Notes under the pieces: model-generated
Told to the model about the DNA's origin: nothing
The model's input: only the letters and a program-made list of their open reading frames with translations
Databases searched by the model: none
DNA from: Cryobacterium sp. PH29-G1
GTDB taxonomy: Bacteria; Actinomycetota; Actinomycetes; Actinomycetales; Microbacteriaceae
DNA: 64,000 bases
Direction of reading: 5' to 3'
NCBI RefSeq assembly: GCF_030063365.1
Contig: NZ_JASISY010000003.1
Coordinates: 310,001-374,000, forward strand
Part shown: positions 53,058-61,313 of the stretch, in pieces
How positions within the stretch are numbered: position 1 is the first letter of the stretch
Layout: each line of letters begins with the position of its first letter
Program-made: the position numbers and the translations under genes

Positions 53058-55168
53058 CAGATGTCCACGTTGCTTTCACAATTTCGGAGGTAGTCCTCGT
53101 AAAGGCGCACAGTCTCAATTCCAGGAATTTCATTCGCGATCTGCTGGTAGCGGCCCTCGTCGTCGGTGACGATGTACGCGATACGGATGCCTTCGGCTTC
53201 ATGTAGGGCGGCAATGAACTCGGATGCGAGGTCGAGGTCCTTGATGACGCCGTAGCTCTCGGCAACGGCCCATCCATTCGTGATCGTGTCGATCCGGCGC
53301 CCGCTTGCTCCCGTGCGCAACCACAGCATCGGGGCGATGGCGGCAAACGCACGATCGTTGCCGACAAGCCACGGCGACTCGTAAGTCAGCGTGAAGAATG
53401 CAGCGTTTTCCTCGAAACCATCGGCCATCGGGAACTCATCCACGAACTTATATTCGCCGTTGATCAGCTCACCGTTCGGAGTGAGTCCGGTGATAGCGGC
53501 CCGGATGCGTGGCTTCGTGATGGCGTCGCAGATCCCGTGCTGTTCCCATTTAAAATCCCCGGGTCGGAGACCGGATGTTCGAAGAGCTCGTTGGGCCTCT
53601 GCGGAGACCTCGTTGTTGGTGACGAGGATGGCTTGGCGGTTGCCGCCATCCTGCTTGTTTAGGCGCATCACCGCGTGCGCAGTTGTGCCGGAACCCGCGA
53701 AAAAGTCCAAAACAGTCGCGGTCGGTTTCTCTGCAACGAAGAATCGCAGCACGTCCTCGACTGCATATAGCGACTTAGGGAACGGGAAGGATCGTCCCGG
53801 CAGGAGATTCCTCAGAAGATTACTACCGTGATGACCCGCGCTATGGCGTGAAAGTCCCCAAACGGTCGTGGGCCGGAAAGAGGCCTCCTGCGTGTTACCG
53901 TCCGCGGTTATGATGGAACCGTCGTCGCGACGACCGATCACCTGATAGTCCGTGCGGACCCTTCGCTGCTCGCCGGACTTGAGATAGGCGATTGCGGTGT
54001 CGGTGCCTTTCGGTTTTCCAAGTCGGGCATATCCCGAGTCGATCAACGTACGAAGAGATGCAGGCCCGACCTGCCAGCGACCTTCTGAGCCGTCTCGACG
54101 GAGCGGCCACACTGCGATACATCCTTCGGGCGCTTGCACGTCGTTGCGCGAAATGCCCGGGCCCGGCGATTCTCCGACTAGAACGAACTGCTTAGCATCG
54201 GCGTCCAAGAAAACCGGATAAAACATGCCCTCACGGTCAGCCCGCTGAGCGCCGGTCCCTGTCCGCTTCAGACTGTCCCAATGAATCGACCCCCGAACGG
54301 TAGCGGTCGCTGTTCCACCCCAATCAGCGCCTAGTGGCAGTGGAGTTACTGCAGCGCTGCCAAAATAGACGCAAAAAATATACTCTTCCGAACGCTTGAA
54401 GAAACGCCCACGAGCACTCCCCTGGGGGGCAATCACGCTGGTCACCATCTGAATTTCTGCTCCGGGAAAAGTCTGCTCAAGCAGCAACCCGAGGCGTAGG
54501 TACTCTTTCTCGTCGATCGTCACAATCAGGACCGAGTCCTCCGGGTTCAGGAGGCGCTTCGCCACTTTGAGCCGCCGTTCCATGAACGCCAGCCACTTCG
54601 AGTGGCGGTACAGGTCGTCGCCCTCCACGTAGTCGTTGTTGTACTTCCAGTCCCGCGAGCCGGTGTTATAGGGAGGGTCTATGTAGATCGCGTCGACAGA
54701 GTGCTCGTGCGTGAAGGTCAACAACTCAAGAACGTGGAAGTTCTCGCCGTTGATCACAGTGTGAAACGGCTTGTCCCCGCCGCGCTCCACAGCGCCGTCA
54801 GGACGTAAGCCAGGGTAGATCCGATCCCGGAACTCGGCCACAAGGATGAGGTCTTCAACCGGCGCTGTGACCGTCTCCTCCTCTAACCCATCGGGAGCCA
54901 AAAGCTCCGCAGTGCCGCCGGCGATCGACTCAACCTTCCAGAGCCGCTGATCGCCTCGCGCGGTGGACGTTCGCGGCTGGAGCACACGGACCTTGCTGCC
55001 CTTGCGGATAGCGTGGCCTGCTAGTTCGACGGCCTCGGGAGCGTGCCGCTCGAAATTGAGCCCGAAGGGGAGTCGCTTCTGCAAAGGAAGGAGCTCGGCT
55101 TCCAGGTCTTCGCCAAGCTGCGGATCGAGCTGCTTAGCGGCGCGCAGAAGGTCCGATAGTCGTGACAT
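53057..55168 (-). CDS. mod: Type III DNA methyltransferase Mod
   Basis: 703 residues, a beta-class N6-adenine methyltransferase: catalytic motif DPPYNTGSRDWKYNNDYV near residue 165 precedes the SAM motif VLDFFAGSGTTAHAVM near residue 490. The N-terminal ~120 residues carry a short beta-barrel-like extension; the target recognition region lies between the two motifs. It provides sequence recognition and host protection. A ribosome binding site GAAAGGACG precedes the ATG. A GTTCGCGT/ACGCGAAC palindrome lies 25 bp upstream. Confidence 0.94.
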   Translation of the reverse strand: MSRLSDLLRAAKQLDPQLGEDLEAELLPLQKRLPFGLNFERHAPEAVELAGHAIRKGSKVRVLQPRTSTARGDQRLWKVESIAGGTAELLAPDGLEEETVTAPVEDLILVAEFRDRIYPGLRPDGAVERGGDKPFHTVINGENFHVLELLTFTHEHSVDAIYIDPPYNTGSRDWKYNNDYVEGDDLYRHSKWLAFMERRLKVAKRLLNPEDSVLIVTIDEKEYLRLGLLLEQTFPGAEIQMVTSVIAPQGSARGRFFKRSEEYIFCVYFGSAAVTPLPLGADWGGTATATVRGSIHWDSLKRTGTGAQRADREGMFYPVFLDADAKQFVLVGESPGPGISRNDVQAPEGCIAVWPLRRDGSEGRWQVGPASLRTLIDSGYARLGKPKGTDTAIAYLKSGEQRRVRTDYQVIGRRDDGSIITADGNTQEASFRPTTVWGLSRHSAGHHGSNLLRNLLPGRSFPFPKSLYAVEDVLRFFVAEKPTATVLDFFAGSGTTAHAVMRLNKQDGGNRQAILVTNNEVSAEAQRALRTSGLRPGDFKWEQHGICDAITKPRIRAAITGLTPNGELINGEYKFVDEFPMADGFEENAAFFTLTYESPWLVGNDRAFAAIAPMLWLRTGASGRRIDTITNGWAVAESYGVIKDLDLASEFIAALHEAEGIRIAYIVTDDEGRYQQIANEIPGIETVRLYEDYLRNCESNVDI

Positions 55169-55192
55169 TGCCCCGTCCTTTCACATGACTAG

Positions 55193-55212
55193 AGTTCGCG
55201 TCCTCACGCGAA
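55193..55212. promoter_or_regulatory. Palindrome upstream of mod
   Basis: GTTCGCGT-CCTC-ACGCGAAC, a perfect 8-bp inverted repeat 25 bp before the mod start. It may be an operator controlling the R-M operon. No controller gene is seen. Confidence 0.4.
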
Positions 55213-55397
55213 CGTGTGGCGCGAACTCGTCTTCAAGCCTATCGGCGAGTGGTCCTCGCCCTTGACGATCGCCGTAGGCCGGGCGTGGCGCCCACGGGAA
55301 CGAACGCGACAACGCTCTACTCCCAGGCAAGGACCTCCACCATGACCGCATCGACCCGAGCGCCGCACGCTGCCACACCACGGCATACGCACCCCGA

Positions 55398-55409
55398 AAA
55401 CGATCGTTT
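55398..55409. repeat. AAACGATCGTTT palindrome, copy A
   Basis: One of three exact 12-bp copies in the cargo region. This one is within the gene-free stretch 55169-55581, which otherwise shows only the mod promoter palindrome. Confidence 0.65.
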
Positions 55410-55581
55410 ACGGGCGCGGCATGGGAGCCCGGTTGGTACCGGTCAGTAAAAGAGGGCTACCAGCACCTGCGATGCTCAGTCGTGGAGTCTCGCCAACACA
55501 ACCTCAGCCCGCCCGTGAAAAACCCCCTCGTGTCGGTGGTGGCCGCTAGCATTTGGCCAACCGAATAGAGGATCCACCGCC

Positions 55582-55851
55582 ATGGCGACACACTTGATCA
55601 CGTACGACCTTCGAGCACCTGGACGCGACTACGACCCCGTCTACGACTACATCAAGGGGCTCGGCACCTGGTGGCACAACATCGACAGCACCTGGATTGT
55701 CATGAGCGACCTCACCGACGTGCAGATCCGCGACGGGCTAACAGCCGTTGTGGACAGTGATGACAAGGTTCTTGTATTGAGCCTGACAGGTGTCGGTGCC
55801 TGGCGAGGTCTGAGCGACACAGGCAGCACCTGGCTCAAGACCAACTTGTAA
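55582..55851 (+). CDS. Solitary Cas2-like (SinR-family) small protein
   Basis: 89 residues. It has the ferredoxin-like fold pattern of Cas2: an N-terminal strand LITYDLRAPGRDYD with Asp9, a helix PVYDYIKGLGTWW, a strand STWIVMSDLTD, and a later strand KVLVLSLTGVGAWRG. No CRISPR array, cas1 or other cas gene is nearby, so it is a stand-alone family member, perhaps a toxin-like VapD/Cas2 nuclease relative. It lies between the R-M operon and an IS element. Confidence 0.75.
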   Translation: MATHLITYDLRAPGRDYDPVYDYIKGLGTWWHNIDSTWIVMSDLTDVQIRDGLTAVVDSDDKVLVLSLTGVGAWRGLSDTGSTWLKTNL

Positions 55852-56083
55852 AAGAGTCGTACCGGAAACGGTGTTAGAACCATTGTTCGTTTCAAAACTG
55901 ATCTCGGGTGTTTGATTCTGGGCGATTTCGCGGACTACGGTTCTGGAACGTTTGCAAGCCGGTCGACAGACTCGCGCCGGCGGTCATACCCAGAACCTGC
56001 TCGCTTTCGCAGACGAGTTCTGCGTTCGAGGCGACGACCGCCGTGTCCCACATCCTTGGTAGTGGAATGAACCGTCCCGGTTT

Positions 56084-57043
56084 TCATGCCGCCGTTTTGT
56101 TGGCGGCTTCGATATTTATCGGGCCGTTTGTTTCAGCGTAGTAGTTGCTTTCGTATTCCTCGGGCGTCATGTTCCCGAGGCTGCTGTGCAGGCGTCGATT
56201 GTTGTACCAATCCAGCCAGTCGAACGTGAGTTTCTCGACGTCCGCGATGGTCTTCAACGGGCCCGTCATGAAGGGTGATGTCTTCGCTACGGCCTCGTTC
56301 TTGTAGAGCCCCATAACGGTCTCGGCGGCCGCGTTGTCATAGGCGTCGCCGATGGTCCCGATCGAGGCAACGAGCACCTCGAGCGCGACGGTTTCTGTGA
56401 ACTTGATGGACGTGTACTGTGAGCCCGCGTCTGAGTGATGTATCAGCCCGGGCCCCACCGCGTGTCCGGCATGGTCGCGGCGCCAGAGAGCCATGTTCAA
56501 ACAGACTTCAACGAACGGGGTGTCCTTGATCGTTGAAGCATGCCAGCCCACAATCGCCCTCGAGTACAGGTCGATGGCGAAGGCCACGTAGACGAAGCCG
56601 CCCCACGTCGGCACATAGGTGAAATCCGTTACCCAGCTGTGGTTCGGGCGGGGCGCGCTGAAGTTGCGTTTGAGCAGGTCAGGGGCTCGAGGCGAGTCCT
56701 TGCCCGTCGACGCCGACGCCCGGGGCTTACGACCGCGCACGAGGCCGTTCATGCCCTCGAGACGCATCAACCGGTCGACCGTGTGCTTGGAGACGTCAGG
56801 GAACCCGCCCCGGCGAAGCCAAGCCGTCATCTTCCGCCGCCCATAGAGGATCTCGGGCTGCTGACGGCCCTGGCAATCTCGAGCCTTCAACGCCCTGAGA
56901 CGGTCGACGAGGACCGCGTCGCTCTGGACTCGCGCGGCGGCGGCGCGGGTCTTCCATGCACGATATGACCGTGAAGTGACCGCGACGCCCTGCTCACGCA
57001 GGACGCCGCACGTCAACTCGACTCCATGGCTGTTCGCCTTCAT
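56084..57043 (-). CDS. IS3-family transposase OrfB (DDE)
   Basis: 319 residues as a separate ORF; normally made as an OrfAB fusion by -1 frameshifting. HTH_21-like region (~60-105), then the rve domain with catalytic Asp in WVTDFTYVP, Asp in HHSDAGSQYTS and Glu in AAAETVMGLYKNE. The C-terminal IS3 motif WYNNRRLHSSLG is present. The ORF starts 18 bp after orfA ends; its true coding continues upstream in the frame shared with OrfA. Confidence 0.94.
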   Translation of the reverse strand: MKANSHGVELTCGVLREQGVAVTSRSYRAWKTRAAAARVQSDAVLVDRLRALKARDCQGRQQPEILYGRRKMTAWLRRGGFPDVSKHTVDRLMRLEGMNGLVRGRKPRASASTGKDSPRAPDLLKRNFSAPRPNHSWVTDFTYVPTWGGFVYVAFAIDLYSRAIVGWHASTIKDTPFVEVCLNMALWRRDHAGHAVGPGLIHHSDAGSQYTSIKFTETVALEVLVASIGTIGDAYDNAAAETVMGLYKNEAVAKTSPFMTGPLKTIADVEKLTFDWLDWYNNRRLHSSLGNMTPEEYESNYYAETNGPINIEAANKTAA

Positions 57044-57060
57044 CCCAAGGATGAAAGCGA

Positions 57061-57375
57061 CTATGGGCGGCTGCGAGGGTCGAGTTCCCTCGCGAAGAAA
57101 GACGCTGCCGCTTTGAGGATGTCATTCGTCTCGCGCAGGTCACGGTTTTCGCGCTTGAGGCGTTTGATCTCCTCGAGTTCCTCGCTCGTGGGGCCGGTGC
57201 GTTCGCCGGCGTCGGCCTGCGCCTGGGTGACCCACTTTCGGAGCGTCTCGGCACCGATGTTGAGCTTGGGTGCCAGGTCGCGGCACGCGGCCCACATCGA
57301 CGGGTAATCCTTCAAACGATCAAGTGTCATTCGGACCGCTCGGTCGCGAACCTCTGTTGGGTGTTTCTTGGGCAT
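57061..57375 (-). CDS. IS3-family OrfA
   Basis: 104 residues: HTH (~10-55, SMWAACRDLAPKLNIGAETLRKWV) followed by a Leu-zipper coiled coil (~65-95, EEIKRLKRENRDLRETNDIL). It ends with AAASFFAREL; the TTTCTTC run coding for the Phe pair is a candidate frameshift site linking it to OrfB. The ATG at 57375 lies 51 bp inside the right inverted repeat end. Confidence 0.92.
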   Translation of the reverse strand: MPKKHPTEVRDRAVRMTLDRLKDYPSMWAACRDLAPKLNIGAETLRKWVTQAQADAGERTGPTSEELEEIKRLKRENRDLRETNDILKAAASFFARELDPRSRP

Positions 57376-57656
57376 ATCCGAATCCTTTCACCAGAAAGAA
57401 AGCGGCAGGAAATCCGGGACGGTTCAGAACGGCCTGCGCCCGGCACGCCAGCTAGCCGCCGGTGGGTCTCGGGGTGTCCCACAAAGCAGGTGCGCATTTG
57501 CGTTTCACAAGGGGTGCGTATTTGAAGGTGTGCCCGTTCATGGGGTGACGGCGCCGTGGGTTCCATGAATGCACATCAACGATGTGAATCGTGACCGCCC
57601 GGTATGACCACAGCGTCCCTGATATCGATAGACCGATGACTCGGTAAGGTGGTCGC

Positions 57657-58169
57657 ATGACCGAGAGCGAGGGCAGGCCCCACACGCTGCGCATCGGCAG
57701 CGGCCAGATCGACACCGGTTGGAAGTTCTGGTTGGCGCTTGCGGGAGCAACAATCATCATTTGGATTGGTTTCGCGGCAAACCCGAAAGATCCCGGGGGT
57801 GGCGTGCTCGTTGCCGTTTCAACGGTTGTGGGCACTCTTGTCGGTGTCGCGCTTCAGTTCCAGCCTGTGCCGCAGGATCAGAGTCCCAAAGCGGAGGGCG
57901 CAATCCGCGGTCTTGGAATCATCGCTCAGCTCACCGCGGATGCGAACGCGATCGTGGGCCAGGTGGCATTGACGACGAAGGAAACGCGCACGTCGTTGGC
58001 GCTGCTGAGCGTGCAAACGAGCTTGCAGCAGATCGGCAGTGAGCTCCAGATATCGATGGTGCAATGGGATGGTGTCGCCCCCGGGTCGTTGTCAACCTAC
58101 GAAGCGGATCGCCAAAAGGGTAGCGATCTACTTCGCAGACTCACAGAGGAGAAGAACGGTAGTGAGTGA
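57657..58169 (+). CDS. Two-TM membrane protein of an unknown two-gene module
   Basis: 170 residues. A short cytoplasmic N-terminus precedes TM1 (~24-43) and TM2 (~50-70), then a ~100-residue soluble helical region with a predicted coiled coil (~95-135). It overlaps the next gene by 8 bp, so both are one unit. No family is recognised. Location in a cluster of defence genes makes an effector or sensor role conceivable, but nothing in the sequence proves it. Confidence 0.7.
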   Translation: MTESEGRPHTLRIGSGQIDTGWKFWLALAGATIIIWIGFAANPKDPGGGVLVAVSTVVGTLVGVALQFQPVPQDQSPKAEGAIRGLGIIAQLTADANAIVGQVALTTKETRTSLALLSVQTSLQQIGSELQISMVQWDGVAPGSLSTYEADRQKGSDLLRRLTEEKNGSE

Positions 58170-58677
58170 TCACATTGAAGAACTGCCCCGGCTGACCGGG
58201 CACGTTGCAGAACTAGTCAGTGACCGCGAAGTGATCCTCAACCGTGGATCGACTCATGGCGTCCGAGAAGGACAGTATTTCGCCATTCTCAACCCCGACA
58301 CGATTGGCATCACGGACCCCATAACGGGGGAAGACTTGGGAGGCATTCGCGTTGTGAAGGTCGTGGTCGTTGCCGTCGAAGTCGCACCGAAGCTGACTCT
58401 CGCCCGGACATTTCGAACGAAGACGCTCAATATTGGCGGGTCGGGCGGTCCCACTCTCGCTGCGATGAGCGCGATGTTCAACACTCCCAAGTACATCGAG
58501 ACTGTTGAGAAGCTGACGCTTGACAAGAACGCGCCCCGAAAAATTGCCCCGTCCGAAAGTGTCGTGAGTAAGGGCGATCCGTTTGAGGAGGCCCGTGAGG
58601 ATGAAGTCGAAGATGTGAGGACCATCACGCTTTTTGAACCAGATGAGAGCTGGAGGGTCTCGGACGCAGAGGCCTAA
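58162..58677 (+). CDS. Protein with FlgT-C-like beta domain, partner of the membrane protein
   Basis: 171 residues from the GTG at 58162. Residues ~12-80 match the FlgT C-terminal-like pattern: VILNRGSTHGVREGQYFAIL, then DPITGEDLGGIRVVKVVVV. This small beta module is otherwise seen in flagellar and lipoprotein contexts. The C-terminal ~75 residues are charged and acidic (EEAREDEVEDVRT). No signal peptide is present, so the domain would be cytoplasmic here. Its coupling to a two-TM protein is unusual. Function unknown. Confidence 0.65.
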   Translation: MSDHIEELPRLTGHVAELVSDREVILNRGSTHGVREGQYFAILNPDTIGITDPITGEDLGGIRVVKVVVVAVEVAPKLTLARTFRTKTLNIGGSGGPTLAAMSAMFNTPKYIETVEKLTLDKNAPRKIAPSESVVSKGDPFEEAREDEVEDVRTITLFEPDESWRVSDAEA

Positions 58678-59021
58678 AACTCCATCGCGACGGTTGAACT
58701 CACGATGCCGCGCCCTCCGTGCGTACAGATGAGTGTAACTCGCGCAAGTCGCGTCCTGCCTTGTAACTCTAGGGCTGAAATATGTCGCCCACCGCGATCA
58801 CCTCTTTGAGAACGAATGCGATTTTCCGAAGTCGTCTGCACAAACGTCAGGACTCACCTCCGCGCGCGTTTGCTGACAGGAGGTATGCCTAGTTGGGGTA
58901 CACACCAGCTTGACGTCAGATCGTGCCGCGAAACCCGTCTAGTTGAAGTTGAATTCTCATTTGTTGACACCACTCCTGCCCGACTCTTAGAGTTCAACCT
59001 GACAGATCAGGCGGTGGACAT
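58678..59021. other. Gene-free region with Tn402-type repeat and probable res site
   Basis: 344 bp upstream of the resolvase. It includes the Tn402-type repeat at 58817-58841, then CGTCAGG / CTGACAGG elements and, before the start, CTGACAGATCAGG / ATGACAGGTCAG. These are plausible resolvase subsites. A 69-codon ORF at 58816-59025 is probably spurious. Confidence 0.45.
58817..58841 (+). repeat. Tn402/Tn5053-type repeat, site 2
   Basis: Ends in CCGAAGTCGTCTGCAC, close to site 1 (CGAAGTGGTCTGCAC) and to the Tn402 family repeat; same orientation as site 1. Confidence 0.5.
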
Positions 59022-59582
59022 ATGACAGGTCAGCGACTCGGCTACGTGCGCGTCAGCACCCTCGATCAAAACACGGCCCGCCAGCTCGACGGCGTCGACG
59101 TAGACCAGGTCTTTGCAGACAAGGCGTCAGGTAAAGACGTGAACAGGCCCGAGCTGGAACGGATGATCGATTTCGCCCGAGACGGTGACACCGTTCTCGT
59201 TCACTCGATGGACCGCCTGGCCCGCAACCTCGATGACCTCCGCGCGATAGTGCGCCGGCTCACGGAAAAGAAGGTGCGGGTCGAGTTCGTCAAGGAGCAG
59301 CTCACCTTCACCGGTGACGACAATGCCATGGCGACGCTTCTTCTGAATGTGATGGGAGCGTTCGCGGAGTTTGAGAGATCACTGATCCGTGAACGTCAGC
59401 GCGAAGGCATCAATCTGGCAAAACAGCGCGGCGCGTACCGCGGCCGCAGACCATCGCTGGACGCCAAGACCGCCACCGAGCTGCGCGCGAAGGCCGCGGC
59501 CGGCGTCCCGAAAGCTGCCCTCGCTCGCCACTATGGCGTCAGCCGAGAGACCGTCTATGCGTACCTCCGTGCCGAGGCCTGA
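59022..59582 (+). CDS. tniR: Serine recombinase (Tn3/TniR-type resolvase)
   Basis: 186 residues. The catalytic Ser lies in LGYVRVSTLDQN, with the conserved Arg residues in SMDRLARNLDDL and ERSLIRERQREG. A C-terminal HTH (~145-183, AALARHYGVSRETVYAYL) completes the small resolvase layout. It resolves transposition cointegrates at an adjacent res site. Flanking Tn402-type repeats suggest it is the TniR of a Tn402/Tn5053-like element whose other tni genes are missing (inference). Confidence 0.9.
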   Translation: MTGQRLGYVRVSTLDQNTARQLDGVDVDQVFADKASGKDVNRPELERMIDFARDGDTVLVHSMDRLARNLDDLRAIVRRLTEKKVRVEFVKEQLTFTGDDNAMATLLLNVMGAFAEFERSLIRERQREGINLAKQRGAYRGRRPSLDAKTATELRAKAAAGVPKAALARHYGVSRETVYAYLRAEA

Positions 59583-59661
59583 ACGTCGCATCGTGCACAC
59601 GACCTTGAACAACTGAGCGCTCGAGGTCGCCTGCACCCGCCGTGGATGCACGCGGTAGGCC

Positions 59662-59686
59662 GTGCAGGCTACCTCGAGAAACGACA
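59662..59686 (-). repeat. Tn402/Tn5053-type terminal repeat, site 3 (inverted)
   Basis: On the minus strand it starts TGTCGTTTC and ends CCTGCAC, 18 of 25 matches to the recalled Tn402 repeat, facing site 2. Related GAGGTCGCCTGCAC motifs lie just inside at 59624-59637. A tandem ACGACACTAAACGGC (59681, 59697) abuts the outer end. Confidence 0.5.
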
Positions 59687-59755
59687 CTAAACGGCAACGA
59701 CACTAAACGGCGGTGATGTGTGATCGCTCTTTGGTGCAACCCCGGACGTGCCCAC

Positions 59756-59767
59756 AAACGATCGTTT
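59756..59767. repeat. AAACGATCGTTT palindrome, copy B
   Basis: Exact copy immediately after the stop of the Imm-5-like gene. Confidence 0.65.
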
Positions 59768-59768
59768 G

Positions 59769-60227
59769 CTAGAGGCCTTTGGGGAAGCCGATAGGGCGCA
59801 GCTCGGGGGCTAGGTTCTCCCACTGCCAGGCGCGCTCAGTTTCTCGATCGACCTTGCCGTCGCCGTAAAGGCCAACGGCTTTCGCGGCGTAGGTCGCAGC
59901 GTGCGGAGAGTGATCGAACATGTGGGCCACTGCGCACGCCTGCCCGGCGGCACGAGCGGCGGCGACCGCCGCCGCCACCCCCGCTTCGGTCGCGTCGCGC
60001 GCGGCCGCATGAGCTGCAAACGCAGCGGTGCGACATGCCGTCATCGGAAGTTCGCCACGCTCCCACGCCCGTAGTGCTGCGATCGCTGCGCGCGGGCGGT
60101 CATCACCTGGTCGCTGTTCCTCAAAGATGGGCAGGGCGCGCTCTGCGCAGTTCGCCGCCCACAGCGCGATCGCGTGATGAATCGACGGCTCAGGATTGGC
60201 CCATTTGGTTTTCGTTTCCTCACTCAC
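59769..60227 (-). CDS. Imm-5-like putative immunity protein
   Basis: 152 residues, all-helical, Ala-rich. The pattern RPRAAIAALRAWERGEL, then ACRTAAFAAHAAARDA and AAGQACAVAHMFDHSPHA, matches the putative immunity (Imm-5-like) family. Family members are predicted to protect against polymorphic toxins. No toxin gene is adjacent, so it is an orphan. The palindrome AAACGATCGTTT lies 1 bp after its stop. Confidence 0.75.
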   Translation of the reverse strand: MSEETKTKWANPEPSIHHAIALWAANCAERALPIFEEQRPGDDRPRAAIAALRAWERGELPMTACRTAAFAAHAAARDATEAGVAAAVAAARAAGQACAVAHMFDHSPHAATYAAKAVGLYGDGKVDRETERAWQWENLAPELRPIGFPKGL

Positions 60228-60339
60228 TCCTCGATGCTCTCAGGGATCGGCTACAGAAAAATCAGTCCAACGCGGGTTGTATCGAGAAGACGTGCGCGTA
60301 CGTGATGGAAGTGGCCCAGTAACGATCGATTTCGGTCTC

Positions 60340-61140
60340 TCAGACGATGGTGCGCACGAGCCAACCGACGATCGCACTGTTTGCGTAGATGCGGTGGTGG
60401 GCGTCGTCCTCGTCGCTAAGACCGGGGTGCGAACCTGCGGCGTGGCTCAGCTTCCAGAGTCCACGAACGTACTCGTTCGGCCCGTAAGGGAGGTAGCCCT
60501 TCGCCTGCAGCGCGTCGATGGCTGGCCCGCCCTGAGTGGGGGCGGTACCAGTGCGGCGCGCCGCAAGTTCGATCAGAACCGACTCGAACGTGGTTCGCAG
60601 CTGGCTATTAGATGCGGCCCAGTTCTGCGCGTGAAACGCCTTGAGCGCCTGGTCATAGTGGCCGGCGGCCGTCGTGAAGCCTTCCGCGGTGAGTTGGTTG
60701 GCTAAATCTGAAGCGAGTAAAGCTACTGGGAGCCCGGTGTATCCGAGCGGTGTGATTGCCCACCGAGTCTCCGTCTCTGCGGTTACCCAGGCCGAAGCTG
60801 GCTTTACGACAGTCGTGGACGGGGTGCATGCGAACCCATCAGCCCGGAGGGATGCAAGAAGTTCGCGCACCCATTCTGGCGACGCGGGGTCGTCCTCCTG
60901 GTCGCGTAGCGCTGTGGACACGAGATCGAGCAGCTCCGACTCCTTGCGGCTCTTGAATGCCGCGGTTAGGGCCTTGTCCGCTCGTTTCGCCTTGCTCATG
61001 GTGGAGAACTTGCGATCGTCCGGGCCGGGGTCAGCATCTCCCAAGTTGTGCCGTTTAAGCACGCCGCCCAACGTCGCCTGCGACGCATTGCGGTCAAGGT
61101 AGTCGATCAGTAGCCCGACCGATTTTTGTGAAATGTCCAT
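60340..61140 (-). CDS. Abi/HEPN-like protein
   Basis: 266 residues. The C-terminal ~110 (QALKAFHAQNWAASNSQLRT; IDALQAKGYLPYGP; SHAAGSHPGLSDEDDAHHRI) resemble the helical C-terminal domain of abortive-infection and HEPN-type proteins. The N-terminal ~120 are helical and charged without a known motif. A canonical HEPN Rx4-6H motif is not obvious, so RNase activity is uncertain. It lies 173 bp from the AbiTii-like gene on the same strand. Confidence 0.55.
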   Translation of the reverse strand: MDISQKSVGLLIDYLDRNASQATLGGVLKRHNLGDADPGPDDRKFSTMSKAKRADKALTAAFKSRKESELLDLVSTALRDQEDDPASPEWVRELLASLRADGFACTPSTTVVKPASAWVTAETETRWAITPLGYTGLPVALLASDLANQLTAEGFTTAAGHYDQALKAFHAQNWAASNSQLRTTFESVLIELAARRTGTAPTQGGPAIDALQAKGYLPYGPNEYVRGLWKLSHAAGSHPGLSDEDDAHHRIYANSAIVGWLVRTIV

Positions 61141-61313
61141 AGGCGGAGACTACTCGTGGGCGTGTGCTGGACGAGCCGCTTATTCGCCGAGGAGGGACAG
61201 GGCCGGATCAGCCGGAGCGAGCGTATGCAGACTGTGATTTTCGCTCCAACGTCATCCGTCGCTGTCCGCTCACACCCCACTCGTCAACGATCAATTGTGA
61301 GCGCGCCCACCCC

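Larger units (their letters stand above)
56068..57426 (-). mobile_element. IS3-family insertion sequence, 1359 bp
   Basis: Terminal inverted repeats start TGAACCGTCCCGG at both ends (about 25 bp, imperfect). GAA flanks both sides as a 3-bp target duplication. It contains overlapping-type orfA and orfB. It appears complete. Confidence 0.92.

Noticed and set aside
55582..55851. CRISPR locus suggested by the Cas2-like gene
   Set aside because: No repeat-spacer array and no other cas gene were seen on either side.
58816..59025. 69-codon ORF upstream of the resolvase
   Set aside because: It covers the Tn402-type repeat and probable res site and has no domain; likely non-coding.
43968..59686. Intact Tn402-like composite transposon
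   Set aside because: The flanking 5-mers (GGAGT and CTAAA) differ and no tniABQ of that type is present, so only remnants are claimed.
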